From an uncultured Acidimicrobiales bacterium (GTDB taxonomy: Bacteria; Actinomycetota; Acidimicrobiia; Acidimicrobiales; SHLQ01), in NCBI GenBank assembly GCA_938023735.1, contig CALJDK010000067.1:1-44425 (forward strand): a stretch of DNA of 44,425 nucleotides. Direction: 5' to 3'. Below are positions 6,328 to 14,723 of the stretch, in pieces (the stretch's first letter is position 1; the number at the start of each line of letters is the position of its first letter). The position numbers and the translations under genes were made by a program. The notes under the pieces were generated by a model that was given only the letters and a program-made list of their open reading frames with translations, did no database searches and had not been told where the DNA came from.

Positions 6328-9300
6328 CTAACGAACCGGCAACGGTGAGGTCAGGTCGATCAACCGGCGGGGAAGCGGATCGAACGAGGTGACACCCACG
6401 GTTTCGCCCAACAGGTTGCCCTGCGCTCGGTCGCACCCAAGCTGCTGCAGCAGTCGAAGCTGCGTTGCCGTCTCTACGCCTTCGGCGGTTACCAACAAGC
6501 CGAGGCTGTGGGCCAACGCGATAATGGCTCGCACGATGGCGGTGTCGTCGTCTTCGGTGCCAAGACCATCGACGAAGCTTCGATCGATCTTCACGAAGGT
6601 GATGGGGAACCGTTTGAGGTAGGCCAGCGAGGAGAAGCCGGTACCGAAATCATCGAGACCAATACACACACCAAGGTCGGTGAGTTCGGCCAATACCTTC
6701 TCGGTCACCGGGTTGGCATCGATAAGGGCGCTCTCGGTGAGCTCGAGGGTCATCCGCTCGGGCTCGAGCCCAATAGCGGTGAGTTCGGCGGCGACCAGCG
6801 AGGCAAAGCGAGGGTCGGCCAACTGCCGGGGTGAGACGTTCACAGAAATACTTAGCGGCGACTGGCCCCGGTTGTCCCACATGGTCAGCTGACGAGCCGC
6901 CGAACTCAGCACGCTGCGTCCGAGTTGGGAGATCAGCCCGGTCTCTTCGGCCACATCGACAAACTCCGATGGCCGGCGAACCAACCCATCGTCGTCACGC
7001 AAACGAACCAGCGCTTCGGCGCCGATAACTCGGCCCGATGCAAGCTCGACGATGGGCTGGTAGTGCACCAAGATGGCGCCCGGCCCTTCGTCGTCGAGCG
7101 CAGCACGGAGACGTCGCTCCATGTCGAGCCGGTTCACGGCCCGAGTGCGGAGCTGGTCGTCGAACTCGTCAGCGCGATCGCGCCCGGTTTCTTTGGCCCG
7201 GTACAACGCCGTATCGGCATCACGCAAAAGGTCGGCAGGTTCGTCGGAACCGTCGGACACGGCAATACCGATGCTGGTGGTGACCACCATCGACTCCGAA
7301 CCCAAAATGATCGGCTCGGCAATCTCGCGGCGGAATCGGTCGGCCGCTAGCACCGACTCCTCTTTGTCTTCGATATCGATGACCACCACGAACTCGTCGC
7401 CGCCCAACCGCGAAACGGTGTCGGTGTCGCGCACCACCCGGTTCAGGCGCCGAGCAACCTCGATAAGGAGTTCGTCGCCCGCAGCATGGCCAAGAGAGTC
7501 GTTCACCACCTTGAACCGGTCGAGGTCCAAAAACAGCACGGCCACAAGACGGTCCTGTGCCCGGGCCCGGTCGAGCGCCTCGCGAACCCGCTGGAGAAGC
7601 AGCGCCCGGTTGGGTAGTCCGGTGAGCGCATCGTGATAGGCGCGTTCTTCGAGCTCGGCAGCGGCCTCGACCCGGTCGGTCACGTCGCGGGCGTTGAGCA
7701 CCACGCCGCCGATAGCGGGGTTGTCGAGCAGGTTGGTCACCACCACTTCAAGGTGGCGGAACGTTTCGTCGCTTCGCGCCACCCTGCACTGAATGCGTGC
7801 CGTTCGGTTGGGAACCTCGAGCACCCTAGCGGCGGTGGCGACGGCTCGATCGACATCGTCGGGGTGGATGATCTTTGGCAGCGTGGTGCCGTCGAGCGCA
7901 CCTGACACATAGCCAAGGACACGAGTTACGGCAGGACTGGTATAGAGCACCCGACCGTCGCCGTCGAGAAGCGCCACAAGGTCCGACGCATGCTCCACCA
8001 GGGCTGCCAGCCGGACCTCGGTGGCGCGAACCTGGCGCTCGGCATTACGAAGATCGGTGAGGTCGCGGGCCATGAACGACAGGTTCTCGATGGCGTCGCT
8101 TTGATCGCGGTGAGCAACCAGCACCACCGACACGGGAATCTCATCGCCCACACCGTTGGCTAGCGTGAGCTCGCCCTGCCACGAGTCGTTGCGAGCAATC
8201 GACGGCAGCGCCAAGCTGTCCCACTGGGTTTGGGAGTGCACATCGAAATGGTTGGCGAGTCGAGGGTTCACCTGCCCACCAAGGAACTTTCGGAACGCAT
8301 CGTTGGCCCAGATGATTCGGTGACCCTTGGGGTCGAGCATGGCGACGAGGTCGGGCGTGGCTTCGAGAACCCGGGTGAGTTCTTCCGCTCGTCGCGCAGC
8401 CTCAAGATCGTCGGTGATGTCGGCGAAGCTGGCGACAACTTCGTTCATCCCCGCGCCGTGACCGCCAACCGGTGTGGTGACCAGTTCGACCCACCGGAAG
8501 TCACCCGCCGAGGTCACGAGCCGTAGCCGGCCTCGAAGGCCCTTCCCCTCGGCAAGCGATTCGCGCAGTGCCGAGACAAACTCCGACCGGCCTTCCAGGT
8601 CGATCATGTCGAGCCAGCCGTGGCCAAACGCTCCGGCCACGGGCTGGCCGGTAATGTCGGTCCACTGGTTATTGACGTACCGGCAGTTGAGATTGGCGTC
8701 GATTCGGGCCATGCCCGAAGGTGACCGGTCGATGATGGCCTCGACCGGATCCTCGACCCTCGACCGGCCCTGCACCGGTTCGATCATCAACATGATGGGC
8801 GATGTCGGCGACAACCGCTGCCGCCACCCGCTGAGCGAAACCCATGTCGTGCTGGCGCCGGATGCGATCTGAATCTCGTGCTGGGTTGAGCTGCCATCGA
8901 GCGCCGACGCCAGGAGTCGTTCGACGGTGGCTTGGTCGGCCGCTTCGGCCACCAGCAGATGAAGCCGCGTGCCGGTGAGTTCGTCGGCGGTGCGTTGGGT
9001 GATGGCGCACAGTGCAGCGCTGGGCGTGGTGATGACGCCGTCGTGGGTGACCTCGGTGGCGGCGGAGGTACTGGTAGCCACCGGCAGATCGGCGGCAGCG
9101 AACACCCCTCCATCCAGGACGCCGCCGCCAAGGACTTCCCCACCCAAGACATTCTCGCCCAAGACATCGAGATCTACCGGCAGGTCGGCCGCCGATAGCT
9201 GGCTGGCATCGGTGAGCGCCGGCGTGAGGTGGAAGCCAGACTCTTCGACTGGCCCGGAATACTCGTGGTCGTAGTTGGGCGCGTTGGATCGGCCGTCCGA

Positions 9301-9339
9301 AGACGACGTCTTCTTGAATCGGCGTGAGCCGAAAGCCAA
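6328..9339 (-). CDS. Multi-PAS GGDEF-EAL protein (c-di-GMP turnover)
   Basis: The 1003-residue protein lacks obvious membrane helices. After a disordered leader with a pentapeptide repeat (59-78) come about four PAS-like modules (about 85-180, 195-315, 320-435, 440-555; 'ITQRTADELTG', 'SPSGMARIDANL', 'ATPDLVAMLDPKG', 'HASDLVALLDGDG'), then a GGDEF domain with 'DALTGLPNRALLL', 'DLDRFKVVNDSLGH' and an intact 'RLGGDEF', and a C-terminal EAL domain with 'GAEALVRL', 'NVSPRQL', 'ELTESALI', 'DDFGTGFSSL', 'KIDRSFV' and 'AEGVET'. Both catalytic signatures are preserved, so it could make and degrade c-di-GMP, with the balance set by PAS ligands. The closing EAL motif reads AQGNLLGE rather than the common AQGYLF. 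c-di-GMP often controls exopolysaccharide production, and a polysaccharide locus lies 9 kb away; a link is only inference. Confidence 0.9.
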   Translation of the reverse strand: MAFGSRRFKKTSSSDGRSNAPNYDHEYSGPVEESGFHLTPALTDASQLSAADLPVDLDVLGENVLGGEVLGGGVLDGGVFAAADLPVATSTSAATEVTHDGVITTPSAALCAITQRTADELTGTRLHLLVAEAADQATVERLLASALDGSSTQHEIQIASGASTTWVSLSGWRQRLSPTSPIMLMIEPVQGRSRVEDPVEAIIDRSPSGMARIDANLNCRYVNNQWTDITGQPVAGAFGHGWLDMIDLEGRSEFVSALRESLAEGKGLRGRLRLVTSAGDFRWVELVTTPVGGHGAGMNEVVASFADITDDLEAARRAEELTRVLEATPDLVAMLDPKGHRIIWANDAFRKFLGGQVNPRLANHFDVHSQTQWDSLALPSIARNDSWQGELTLANGVGDEIPVSVVLVAHRDQSDAIENLSFMARDLTDLRNAERQVRATEVRLAALVEHASDLVALLDGDGRVLYTSPAVTRVLGYVSGALDGTTLPKIIHPDDVDRAVATAARVLEVPNRTARIQCRVARSDETFRHLEVVVTNLLDNPAIGGVVLNARDVTDRVEAAAELEERAYHDALTGLPNRALLLQRVREALDRARAQDRLVAVLFLDLDRFKVVNDSLGHAAGDELLIEVARRLNRVVRDTDTVSRLGGDEFVVVIDIEDKEESVLAADRFRREIAEPIILGSESMVVTTSIGIAVSDGSDEPADLLRDADTALYRAKETGRDRADEFDDQLRTRAVNRLDMERRLRAALDDEGPGAILVHYQPIVELASGRVIGAEALVRLRDDDGLVRRPSEFVDVAEETGLISQLGRSVLSSAARQLTMWDNRGQSPLSISVNVSPRQLADPRFASLVAAELTAIGLEPERMTLELTESALIDANPVTEKVLAELTDLGVCIGLDDFGTGFSSLAYLKRFPITFVKIDRSFVDGLGTEDDDTAIVRAIIALAHSLGLLVTAEGVETATQLRLLQQLGCDRAQGNLLGETVGVTSFDPLPRRLIDLTSPLPVR
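9106..9165. repeat. 15-bp degenerate tandem repeat in the GGDEF-EAL leader
   Basis: Four 15-bp units encode V-L-G-E-N, V-L-G-G-E, V-L-G-G-G and V-L-D-G-G at residues 59-78. The units have diverged, so this is an older expansion than the one in rph. Confidence 0.8.
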
Positions 9340-9385
9340 CAGCTACTCCTACCCGTTGCTTGTATGTAGAACTCTAGAAATTCAG

Positions 9386-9467
9386 TGCGGACGGGGGGAC
9401 TTGAACCCCCACATCTTTCGATACCAGGACCTAAACCTGACGCGTCTGCCAATTCCGCCACGTCCGC
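9386..9467 (-). tRNA. tRNA-Leu, anticodon UAG
   Basis: The reverse strand folds as a class II tRNA of 82 bases. The acceptor GCGGACG (9461-9467) pairs with CGTCCGC (9387-9393), with discriminator A at 9386. The D arm is GCGG...GACGC; the anticodon stem TCAGG/CCTGG carries the loop TTTAGGT, giving anticodon TAG (reads CUA and other CUN codons). There is a variable stem ATC-GAAA-GAT, and the T arm is GGGGGTTCAAGTCCCCC. No 3' CCA is encoded. The long variable arm and anticodon fix the identity as leucine. It stands alone between the GGDEF-EAL gene and clpP. Confidence 0.95.
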
Positions 9468-9570
9468 GTGACTTGCCACAGCGTACTTGGCCCCAGCCGA
9501 CCCGAGTAGCTCGCGGCAAAAAGGCGACTGATACTGCTTGTTGCCGATCCTCCGGCGGTAACCTTTCGGT
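9468..9570. promoter_or_regulatory. Divergent region, tRNA-Leu / clpP
   Basis: These 103 bases must carry promoters for the tRNA on the minus strand and clpP on the plus strand. No consensus hexamers, stress operators or CCA-like boxes could be assigned with confidence. Confidence 0.3.
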
Positions 9571-10155
9571 ATGAACATCCAGGCTGCAACTGACCTCTCT
9601 GAAGCTTTCGGACGAGGCGAGGTATACAACCGTCTGCTGAAGGACCGCATCGTGTTCCTCGGCACCGACGTCAACGACGACATTGCCAACTACATCACCG
9701 CCCAAATGCTCTATCTCGAGGGTCAAGATCCCGAGCGTGATATTTGGCTCTACATCAACTCGCCCGGCGGGTCGGTAACCGCTGGCATGGCTATCTACGA
9801 CACCATGCAGTTCGTGCAGCCCAACGTTGGCACCATTTGCCTGGGTCTCGGCGCCTCGATGGGCCAGTTCCTGCTTTGTGCTGGCGAGAAGGGCAAGCGC
9901 TACTCGCTTCCCCACGCTCGCATCATGATGCATCAGCCCCTTGGTGGCGTCCGTGGCCAAGCCTCAGATATCGCCATTCAGGCCGAGCAGATGGCCTACA
10001 CCAAGAAGCTTCTCCAGCAGCGCATCGCCGATCACACCGGTCAGACCTTCGAGCAGATCGAAACCGATTCCGACCGCGACCGCTGGTTCACCGCCGAAGA
10101 AGCCGTCGAGTATGGCCTCGTCGACCGGGTAATCGCCCACCGGGGCGATATCTAA
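9571..10155 (+). CDS. clpP: ATP-dependent Clp protease proteolytic subunit
   Basis: ClpP is the serine peptidase core that degrades substrates unfolded by ClpX or ClpC. The 194-residue product has '[16 protein letters not shown]', '[18 protein letters not shown]', nucleophile Ser96 in 'GASMGQF', His121 in '[10 protein letters not shown]' and Asp170 in '[13 protein letters not shown]', a complete triad. The N-terminus is short, with little propeptide. It stands without clpX or tig next to it, suggesting more than one clpP in this genome, as in many actinobacteria. The oxyanion-region sequence '[14 protein letters not shown]' differs slightly from the common GQAASMGA. Its last codons and stop lie in a direct repeat shared with the end of rpe. 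Confidence 0.93.
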   Translation: MNIQAATDLSEAFGRGEVYNRLLKDRIVFLGTDVNDDIANYITAQMLYLEGQDPERDIWLYINSPGGSVTAGMAIYDTMQFVQPNVGTICLGLGASMGQFLLCAGEKGKRYSLPHARIMMHQPLGGVRGQASDIAIQAEQMAYTKKLLQQRIADHTGQTFEQIETDSDRDRWFTAEEAVEYGLVDRVIAHRGDI

Positions 10156-10179
10156 GTCAGCCCACCGGGGCGATATCTA
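10135..10179. repeat. 20-bp direct repeat at the convergent ends of clpP and rpe
   Basis: Two identical 20-base copies (10135-10154 and 10160-10179) are separated by 5 bases, giving a 25-bp period. Copy 1 holds the last clpP codons (Ala-His-Arg-Gly-Asp-Ile) and the first two bases of its TAA. Copy 2 supplies the rpe stop codon on the other strand. This looks like a tandem duplication that left clpP intact and set where rpe now ends. Confidence 0.9.
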
Positions 10180-10848
10180 GACCGCGGCTTCGGCCAACGC
10201 CCGCAGATCGTCGACCCCTTCGGCGAGCGACGGGTACCTAAACAGCGCGCTGCCCGATACCAAAATGTTGGCGCCGGCATTTGCCGCGCCAGCGATGGTG
10301 CCGGCGTTGATGCCGCCATCGACTTCGATATCGACGTCCAGGCCGCGCTTGTCGAGCATCGCCCGGAGCTCGGACACTTTGGCTTCCATCGTTTCGATAT
10401 AGGCCTGTCCGCCGAAGCCCGGGTTCACCGTCATTACAAGAACCATGTCGACCAGGTCGAGCACGTGCTCGATGGCCGAGGCCGGCGTTGCCGGGTTTAG
10501 CGCCACCGCAGGCGAGGCCCCGAGGGTGCGAACCTGGCTAAGGGTGCGGTGTAGGTGAGTGGTGCTTTCGGCGTGGATGATGAGGATCTCACAGCCCGCC
10601 TCGACGTAGGTGTGCATCAGCAGTTCTGGCTGCACCACCATGAGGTGCGCTTCGAACGGCACGCTCACGTGGGGTCGGCATGCGGCGATGACATCGGGCC
10701 CAAAGGTGAGGTTGGGAACAAAGACGCCATCCATGACGTCCCACTGAATGCGGTCGACGCCAGCCTTCTCCAATGAGATGCAGGCGTCTCCCAACGCCGA
10801 GAAATCGGCGGGAAGAACAGACGGTGCGATGGCGATCGGGCGACTCAT
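10177..10848 (-). CDS. rpe: Ribulose-phosphate 3-epimerase
   Basis: The enzyme interconverts ribulose 5-phosphate and xylulose 5-phosphate in the pentose-phosphate pathway. The 223-residue TIM barrel shows 'IAPSVLPADFSALG', 'IQWDVMDGVFVPNLTFGP' (catalytic Asp), 'FEAHLMVVQPE' (metal-binding His), 'VLVMTVNPGFGGQAYIETM', 'DIEVDGGINAGTI' (second catalytic Asp) and 'ANILVSGSALF'. Length and motifs are complete. It converges on clpP and is divergent from the RNA methyltransferase gene, with 84 bases between them. Its stop codon lies inside the second copy of the clpP-end repeat. Confidence 0.95.
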   Translation of the reverse strand: MSRPIAIAPSVLPADFSALGDACISLEKAGVDRIQWDVMDGVFVPNLTFGPDVIAACRPHVSVPFEAHLMVVQPELLMHTYVEAGCEILIIHAESTTHLHRTLSQVRTLGASPAVALNPATPASAIEHVLDLVDMVLVMTVNPGFGGQAYIETMEAKVSELRAMLDKRGLDVDIEVDGGINAGTIAGAANAGANILVSGSALFRYPSLAEGVDDLRALAEAAV

Positions 10849-10932
10849 GCCGTCGACCCTAGTGGGCCACCTTCGTCAGGGAATCTTTGGGGGTCCGTTT
10901 GTTCCGGGCCTCAGAGGCTCTACCATTTCGGC
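10849..10932. promoter_or_regulatory. Divergent region, rpe / RNA methyltransferase
   Basis: These 84 bases lie between two divergent starts and must hold both promoters. No clear hexamers or operator were identified. Confidence 0.3.
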
Positions 10933-12144
10933 GTGGATTCATTCCCGACGCTGGAGCTTGCCACCCACGGTGTAGCCAAGGGCGGCGAAGCTGTAGCTCG
11001 TGACCCCGACGGTCGAGTGGTCTTTGTCGACGGTGCACTTCCCGACGAGCGGGTGCTGGTCGAGATCACCGAAATGAAGAAGGGGTTTCATCGCGGCAGC
11101 GTGCTGGAAGTTGTCGAACCCTCGCCACACCGAATCGACCCTGCGTGCGATGAAGTCGCCAACGGATGCGGCGGCTGCGATATGCAGATCGCCTCGGTCG
11201 ATCACCAGCGAGATTTGAAGGTACAGGTGGTCATCGATGCGCTCGAACGCATCGGCAAGATTGCCGACCTGCCTGCTATCGAAACCGTGGCGTTGCCCGA
11301 AGCCGGCTATCGAACCAACGTGCGGTGCATTGTGGTGAACGGACGACCCGGCTTCAGGAGCCGCAGAAGCCACCACCCGGTACTCATCGACCGATGCGAC
11401 GTGGCGCATCCACTCATTCAAGACTTGCTGGGTCCAGACTCGGGAACCACCCGGTTCGATGGCTGCACCGAAGTCACCATTCGGGTAGGGGCCGCTACCG
11501 GCGACCGGATGGTGATTGCATCTCCCAGCGCCGACCACATCACGGTTCCTGACGACGTCATCGTCATCGGTACCGATGATCTTGCTGCCGGAAAAACCGC
11601 CTCGATCACCGAGGTGGTGGCCGGTCGAACCTGGCAGATCAGTGCAGGTTCGTTCTTTCAAACCCGACCCGATGGCGCCCAAGCCCTGGTCGACGAAGTC
11701 CGCAAGGTCATTGGCCCGTTGCCGAGCAACGCCCGAGCGTTCGACCTGTATGGAGGCGTTGGTCTCTTTGCCGGTTCGGTCTTTGCCGAAGACACCCGAG
11801 TAATCATGGTCGAGCAGAACGAAAGCTCGGTGGCCGATGCACGCGTCAACCTCGCCGATCTCGACACCACCATCGTCCGCGGCAAGGTCGAGCAGTGGAG
11901 TCCGCGGCGGGCCGACGTGGTCGTTGCCGATCCGGCTCGCCAAGGCTTGGGACGCAACGCGGTATCTCGCATCGCCGAGACCGACGCTCCGGTTGTGGTG
12001 CTGGTGAGCTGCGACGCAGCATCGCTTGCCCGTGACGCCGGCCTGCTCTCCCGTAAGGGCTACCGGCTCGACTCGGTCACGCTCGTCGACTTGTTCCCCA
12101 TGACCAGCCACACCGAAACCGTCTCGCGGTTCACGGTTTCGTGA
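10933..12144 (+). CDS. TRAM-domain RNA uracil-C5 methyltransferase, RlmD/TrmA family
   Basis: The 403-residue protein starts at GTG 10933. An N-terminal TRAM domain (about 5-62) is followed by a [4Fe-4S]-type cysteine set, 'PACDEVANGCGGCDMQ' (Cys72, 79, 82) with a fourth Cys near 'IDRCDVAHP'. The Rossmann methyltransferase domain has 'FDLYGGVGLFAG' (SAM loop), 'VVVADPARQGLG' and the nucleophile in 'VLVSCDAASLARD'. Family members make m5U in 23S rRNA (U747 or U1939) or tRNA (U54); which one cannot be decided here. The usual SCNP motif reads SCDA, but the cysteine is kept. Its stop lies in a tandem repeat that runs to the start of the DUF445 gene 39 bases on. Confidence 0.9.
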   Translation: MDSFPTLELATHGVAKGGEAVARDPDGRVVFVDGALPDERVLVEITEMKKGFHRGSVLEVVEPSPHRIDPACDEVANGCGGCDMQIASVDHQRDLKVQVVIDALERIGKIADLPAIETVALPEAGYRTNVRCIVVNGRPGFRSRRSHHPVLIDRCDVAHPLIQDLLGPDSGTTRFDGCTEVTIRVGAATGDRMVIASPSADHITVPDDVIVIGTDDLAAGKTASITEVVAGRTWQISAGSFFQTRPDGAQALVDEVRKVIGPLPSNARAFDLYGGVGLFAGSVFAEDTRVIMVEQNESSVADARVNLADLDTTIVRGKVEQWSPRRADVVVADPARQGLGRNAVSRIAETDAPVVVLVSCDAASLARDAGLLSRKGYRLDSVTLVDLFPMTSHTETVSRFTVS

Positions 12145-12188
12145 GCACTCTTTTCGTGAGGACTGTTTCGTGAGCCCTGTTTCATGAG
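12137..12188. repeat. 14/15-bp tandem repeat spanning stop and start codons
   Basis: The 9-mer TTTCGTGAG occurs at 12137, 12152 and 12166, and as TTTCATGAG at 12180, giving steps of 15, 14 and 14 bases. The first copy contains the methyltransferase stop (TGA 12142-12144). The last contains the ATG start of the DUF445 gene at 12184. The internal copies each present a GTG that is not used. Confidence 0.85.
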
Positions 12189-13446
12189 TACGGCGAGCAT
12201 GGTCGATGCGGAAGACCCCGCAGCGGCAGCCAATCTGGCCAAGATGAAGACCGGCGCCACGGCGCTACTGGTTCTGGCCGCCGCCGTATATGTGGCCATG
12301 CAGATCCTTGATTTCGAAGGCACAGTGTGGGGTTATGTCGAGGCGGCCGCCGAGGCCGCCATGGTGGGTGGCCTCGCCGACTGGTTTGCGGTAACCGCGC
12401 TGTTCCGGCATCCGTTGGGTCTACCGATTCCTCATACCGCCATCATCCCAAAGCGCAAGGACGAAATCGGCCGCACGCTGGGCACCTTCGTGCAGGACAA
12501 CTTCTTGCAGTCGGAGATCTTGGCCGACCGGCTCACCCAGGCCGGTATCGGTGCCCGCCTCGGCGATTGGATGATCGACCCCGACAACGCCAATGCCGCC
12601 GGCCGTCAGCTTGGAGCCATTGTGAGCGGCATCACCGAAGTTCTTCAGGACGACGAGGTGCAGGCAGGAATCGAAACGGCGCTCACCACCAAACTCGATG
12701 AACTCGACGTCGCCCCGCTAGCCGGAAAGGCGGTGGACTTTGTTGTCGATGGCGGCCATCACGAGGTGATGCTCAATGCCTCGTTGTCGGGTGTTGCTCA
12801 GGTACTCGAAGACAACCGGTTGATTCTGCGCCACCGTCTCACCACCGAGTCGCCGTGGTGGGTTCCTGAACCGGTCGACGATGTGGTGTTCGATCGGCTG
12901 TACGAGGGCATGAGCAGCTTTCTGACCGACCTGGCCAACCAGCCTCAGCATCAGCTCCGTAAGAACCTGGAAGTCCGGGCCCAGGACCTTGCCCAGCAGC
13001 TGAAGAACTCGCCCGACATGCAACAGCGCGCCGAGCAGGTCAAAGCCGAATTTCTGGCGCATCCCGAAGTTCGGGCCTGGATGGCCGAGCTCTGGGACAA
13101 CATCAAGACGGCGGTGGTCGACGCGGCCAACGACCCCGAGTCCGAGCTGCGGGTGCGGTTCGAAGAAGTGCTCATCAGCGGCGGGCATCGACTCAAAGCC
13201 GATTCGGAGCTGCAGGAAAAGGTCGACCGGTGGGTAGCCGGGGCCGTCACCTACGTGGCCGATCAATCCAAGGACGAGGTGGCTGACCTCATCGCCACCA
13301 CCGTCGAGAAATGGGACCCCGAAGACACGGGCCGGCGGATCGAGCTTCAGGTCGGCAAAGACCTGCAGTTCATTCGTATCAACGGAACGGTGGTGGGCGG
13401 CGTTGCCGGTTTGGTCATTCACGCCGTCGCCCAACTTCTCGGGTGA
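12184..13446 (+). CDS. DUF445 membrane-associated protein
   Basis: The 420-residue protein has one early hydrophobic helix (about 23-43) and the DUF445 signature 'EAAMVGGLADWFAVTALFRHPLG' followed by 'IPHTAIIPKRKDEIGRTLGTFVQDNFL'. A long amphipathic, coiled-coil-prone middle follows, and 'FIRINGTVVGGVAGLVIHAVAQLL' closes it with a C-terminal hydrophobic helix. The family (YjiN-like) has no proven molecular function and is thought to sit at the membrane. Its start codon ATG 12184 is the last unit of the repeat that begins in the methyltransferase stop region, so its ribosome-binding site is itself repeat-derived (GTGAG). It is followed by the MFS gene after 38 bases. Confidence 0.85.
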   Translation: MSTASMVDAEDPAAAANLAKMKTGATALLVLAAAVYVAMQILDFEGTVWGYVEAAAEAAMVGGLADWFAVTALFRHPLGLPIPHTAIIPKRKDEIGRTLGTFVQDNFLQSEILADRLTQAGIGARLGDWMIDPDNANAAGRQLGAIVSGITEVLQDDEVQAGIETALTTKLDELDVAPLAGKAVDFVVDGGHHEVMLNASLSGVAQVLEDNRLILRHRLTTESPWWVPEPVDDVVFDRLYEGMSSFLTDLANQPQHQLRKNLEVRAQDLAQQLKNSPDMQQRAEQVKAEFLAHPEVRAWMAELWDNIKTAVVDAANDPESELRVRFEEVLISGGHRLKADSELQEKVDRWVAGAVTYVADQSKDEVADLIATTVEKWDPEDTGRRIELQVGKDLQFIRINGTVVGGVAGLVIHAVAQLLG

Positions 13447-13484
13447 TCTTGGGTAATCGGCGCTGCACTGGTAGCTAGTAGGTA

Positions 13485-14723
13485 GTGACCACCGCCCCGG
13501 CAAAGCCAAAACTTCGCGACGCTGTCGTAGCGCTGCGAGTGCGGGACTTCCGGCGCTTCTTTTTTGCTGCGCTCGCATCGAGCAGCGGCTCGTGGCTTCA
13601 GGGTTTGGCCAGCCCGTTTGTGATGTTTCAGATCACCGAGTCGGGCGCCTGGGTCGGCGCCAGCGTGTTCGCCATCATGTTGCCAATGGCCACCATGGGT
13701 CCACTGGCCGGGCCGCTGGCCGACCGGATGTCACGGCGGCGCATCCTTCTCATCACCCAAAGCCTGCTGGCCATGCTGGCGTTTGGGTTTGCGGTGCTGT
13801 GGTGGTCGGGCCAGCGAAACCCGTGGGTGTACGTGATTGCAATGGTCGCCTACGGCACGGTGAACGGGTTCAACATGCCGGCGTGGCAGGCCTACGTGTC
13901 CGACTTGGTTCCGCGCGAACTGCTTACCAATGCCATCACCCTCAACTCGGCGCAGTTCAACGCAGCCCGGGCCCTCGGACCATCGGTGGGCGGAGTGGTG
14001 CTGGCACTCCTCGGTCCGGGTTGGGCGTTTGCCGGGAACTCGTTGTCGTTTCTAATCGTGGTGCTGGTTCTGGTGACCCTCCCGGCAACCATTCCCTCGG
14101 GTGACCAGAGCGAGTCGCCGCTGAAACAGTTTGCTGCTGGGTGGCGGTACGCACGCTCGCACCGGGGTATCACCACGGCGTTCATCGCGGCCGGGGTGGT
14201 GGGCATGTTGGGCGGAACGCTGGCCCAGGTGCATCTGGTGCTCTTCGCTGAGCGGGTGTTCATGGTTAGTGAGTTTCAGTTCGGAATGCTGGTGTCGGCT
14301 TTCGGCCTTGGTGCCATCACACTCACGCCGTGGCTGGCATCGGTTGGCACCACCTTGCGCCGGTCACGGTTATTGGCCACCGGCATCGCCACCTACGGCA
14401 TCGGCGAACTCGTGCTGTCGGCCACCGAGATCTATGTGGTGGGCTTGCTTGGTGTGTTCATCGCGGGTGCATCGCATATGACGATGGCCACCACCACCAA
14501 CAGCACGGTGCAGATGATGGTCGACGAGTCGATGCGCGGCCGAGTGATGTCGCTCTACCTGGTGGTGTTCACCCTTGCCATGCCGCTCGGCGCGGTCATC
14601 GAAGGCCCCCTCGCAGATGAGTTTGGGCCAAGGGTTGTGGTGGCCACGATGGGCACGCTGCTGCTGGGCGCATCGGCGGCGCTGGTGCTGACCGGCCGAA
14701 CCAAATCCTTCGACGCGCTCTAG
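13485..14723 (+). CDS. MFS transporter, MFS_3/EntS-like exporter
   Basis: The 412-residue protein from GTG 13485 has about 12 hydrophobic segments. 'ALRVRDFRRFFFAALASSSGSWLQ' at the N-terminus, 'GPLAGPLADRMSRRRILLITQ' (MFS motif A after TM2), 'NGFNMPAWQAYVSDLVPRELLTNAITLNSAQFNAARALGPSVGG' in the middle and 'STVQMMVDESMRGRVMSLY' in the second half are typical of the MFS_3 group, which includes enterobactin and macrolide exporters. The substrate is unknown. The stop codon shares CTAG (14720-14723) with the stop of the convergent phosphatase gene, so no terminator separates them. Confidence 0.88.
   Translation: MTTAPAKPKLRDAVVALRVRDFRRFFFAALASSSGSWLQGLASPFVMFQITESGAWVGASVFAIMLPMATMGPLAGPLADRMSRRRILLITQSLLAMLAFGFAVLWWSGQRNPWVYVIAMVAYGTVNGFNMPAWQAYVSDLVPRELLTNAITLNSAQFNAARALGPSVGGVVLALLGPGWAFAGNSLSFLIVVLVLVTLPATIPSGDQSESPLKQFAAGWRYARSHRGITTAFIAAGVVGMLGGTLAQVHLVLFAERVFMVSEFQFGMLVSAFGLGAITLTPWLASVGTTLRRSRLLATGIATYGIGELVLSATEIYVVGLLGVFIAGASHMTMATTTNSTVQMMVDESMRGRVMSLYLVVFTLAMPLGAVIEGPLADEFGPRVVVATMGTLLLGASAALVLTGRTKSFDAL

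Noticed and set aside
9386..9467. tRNA-Leu as an integration site for a genomic island
   Set aside because: No duplicated tRNA 3' end, integrase or change in gene content was seen on either side; the flanking genes are ordinary.
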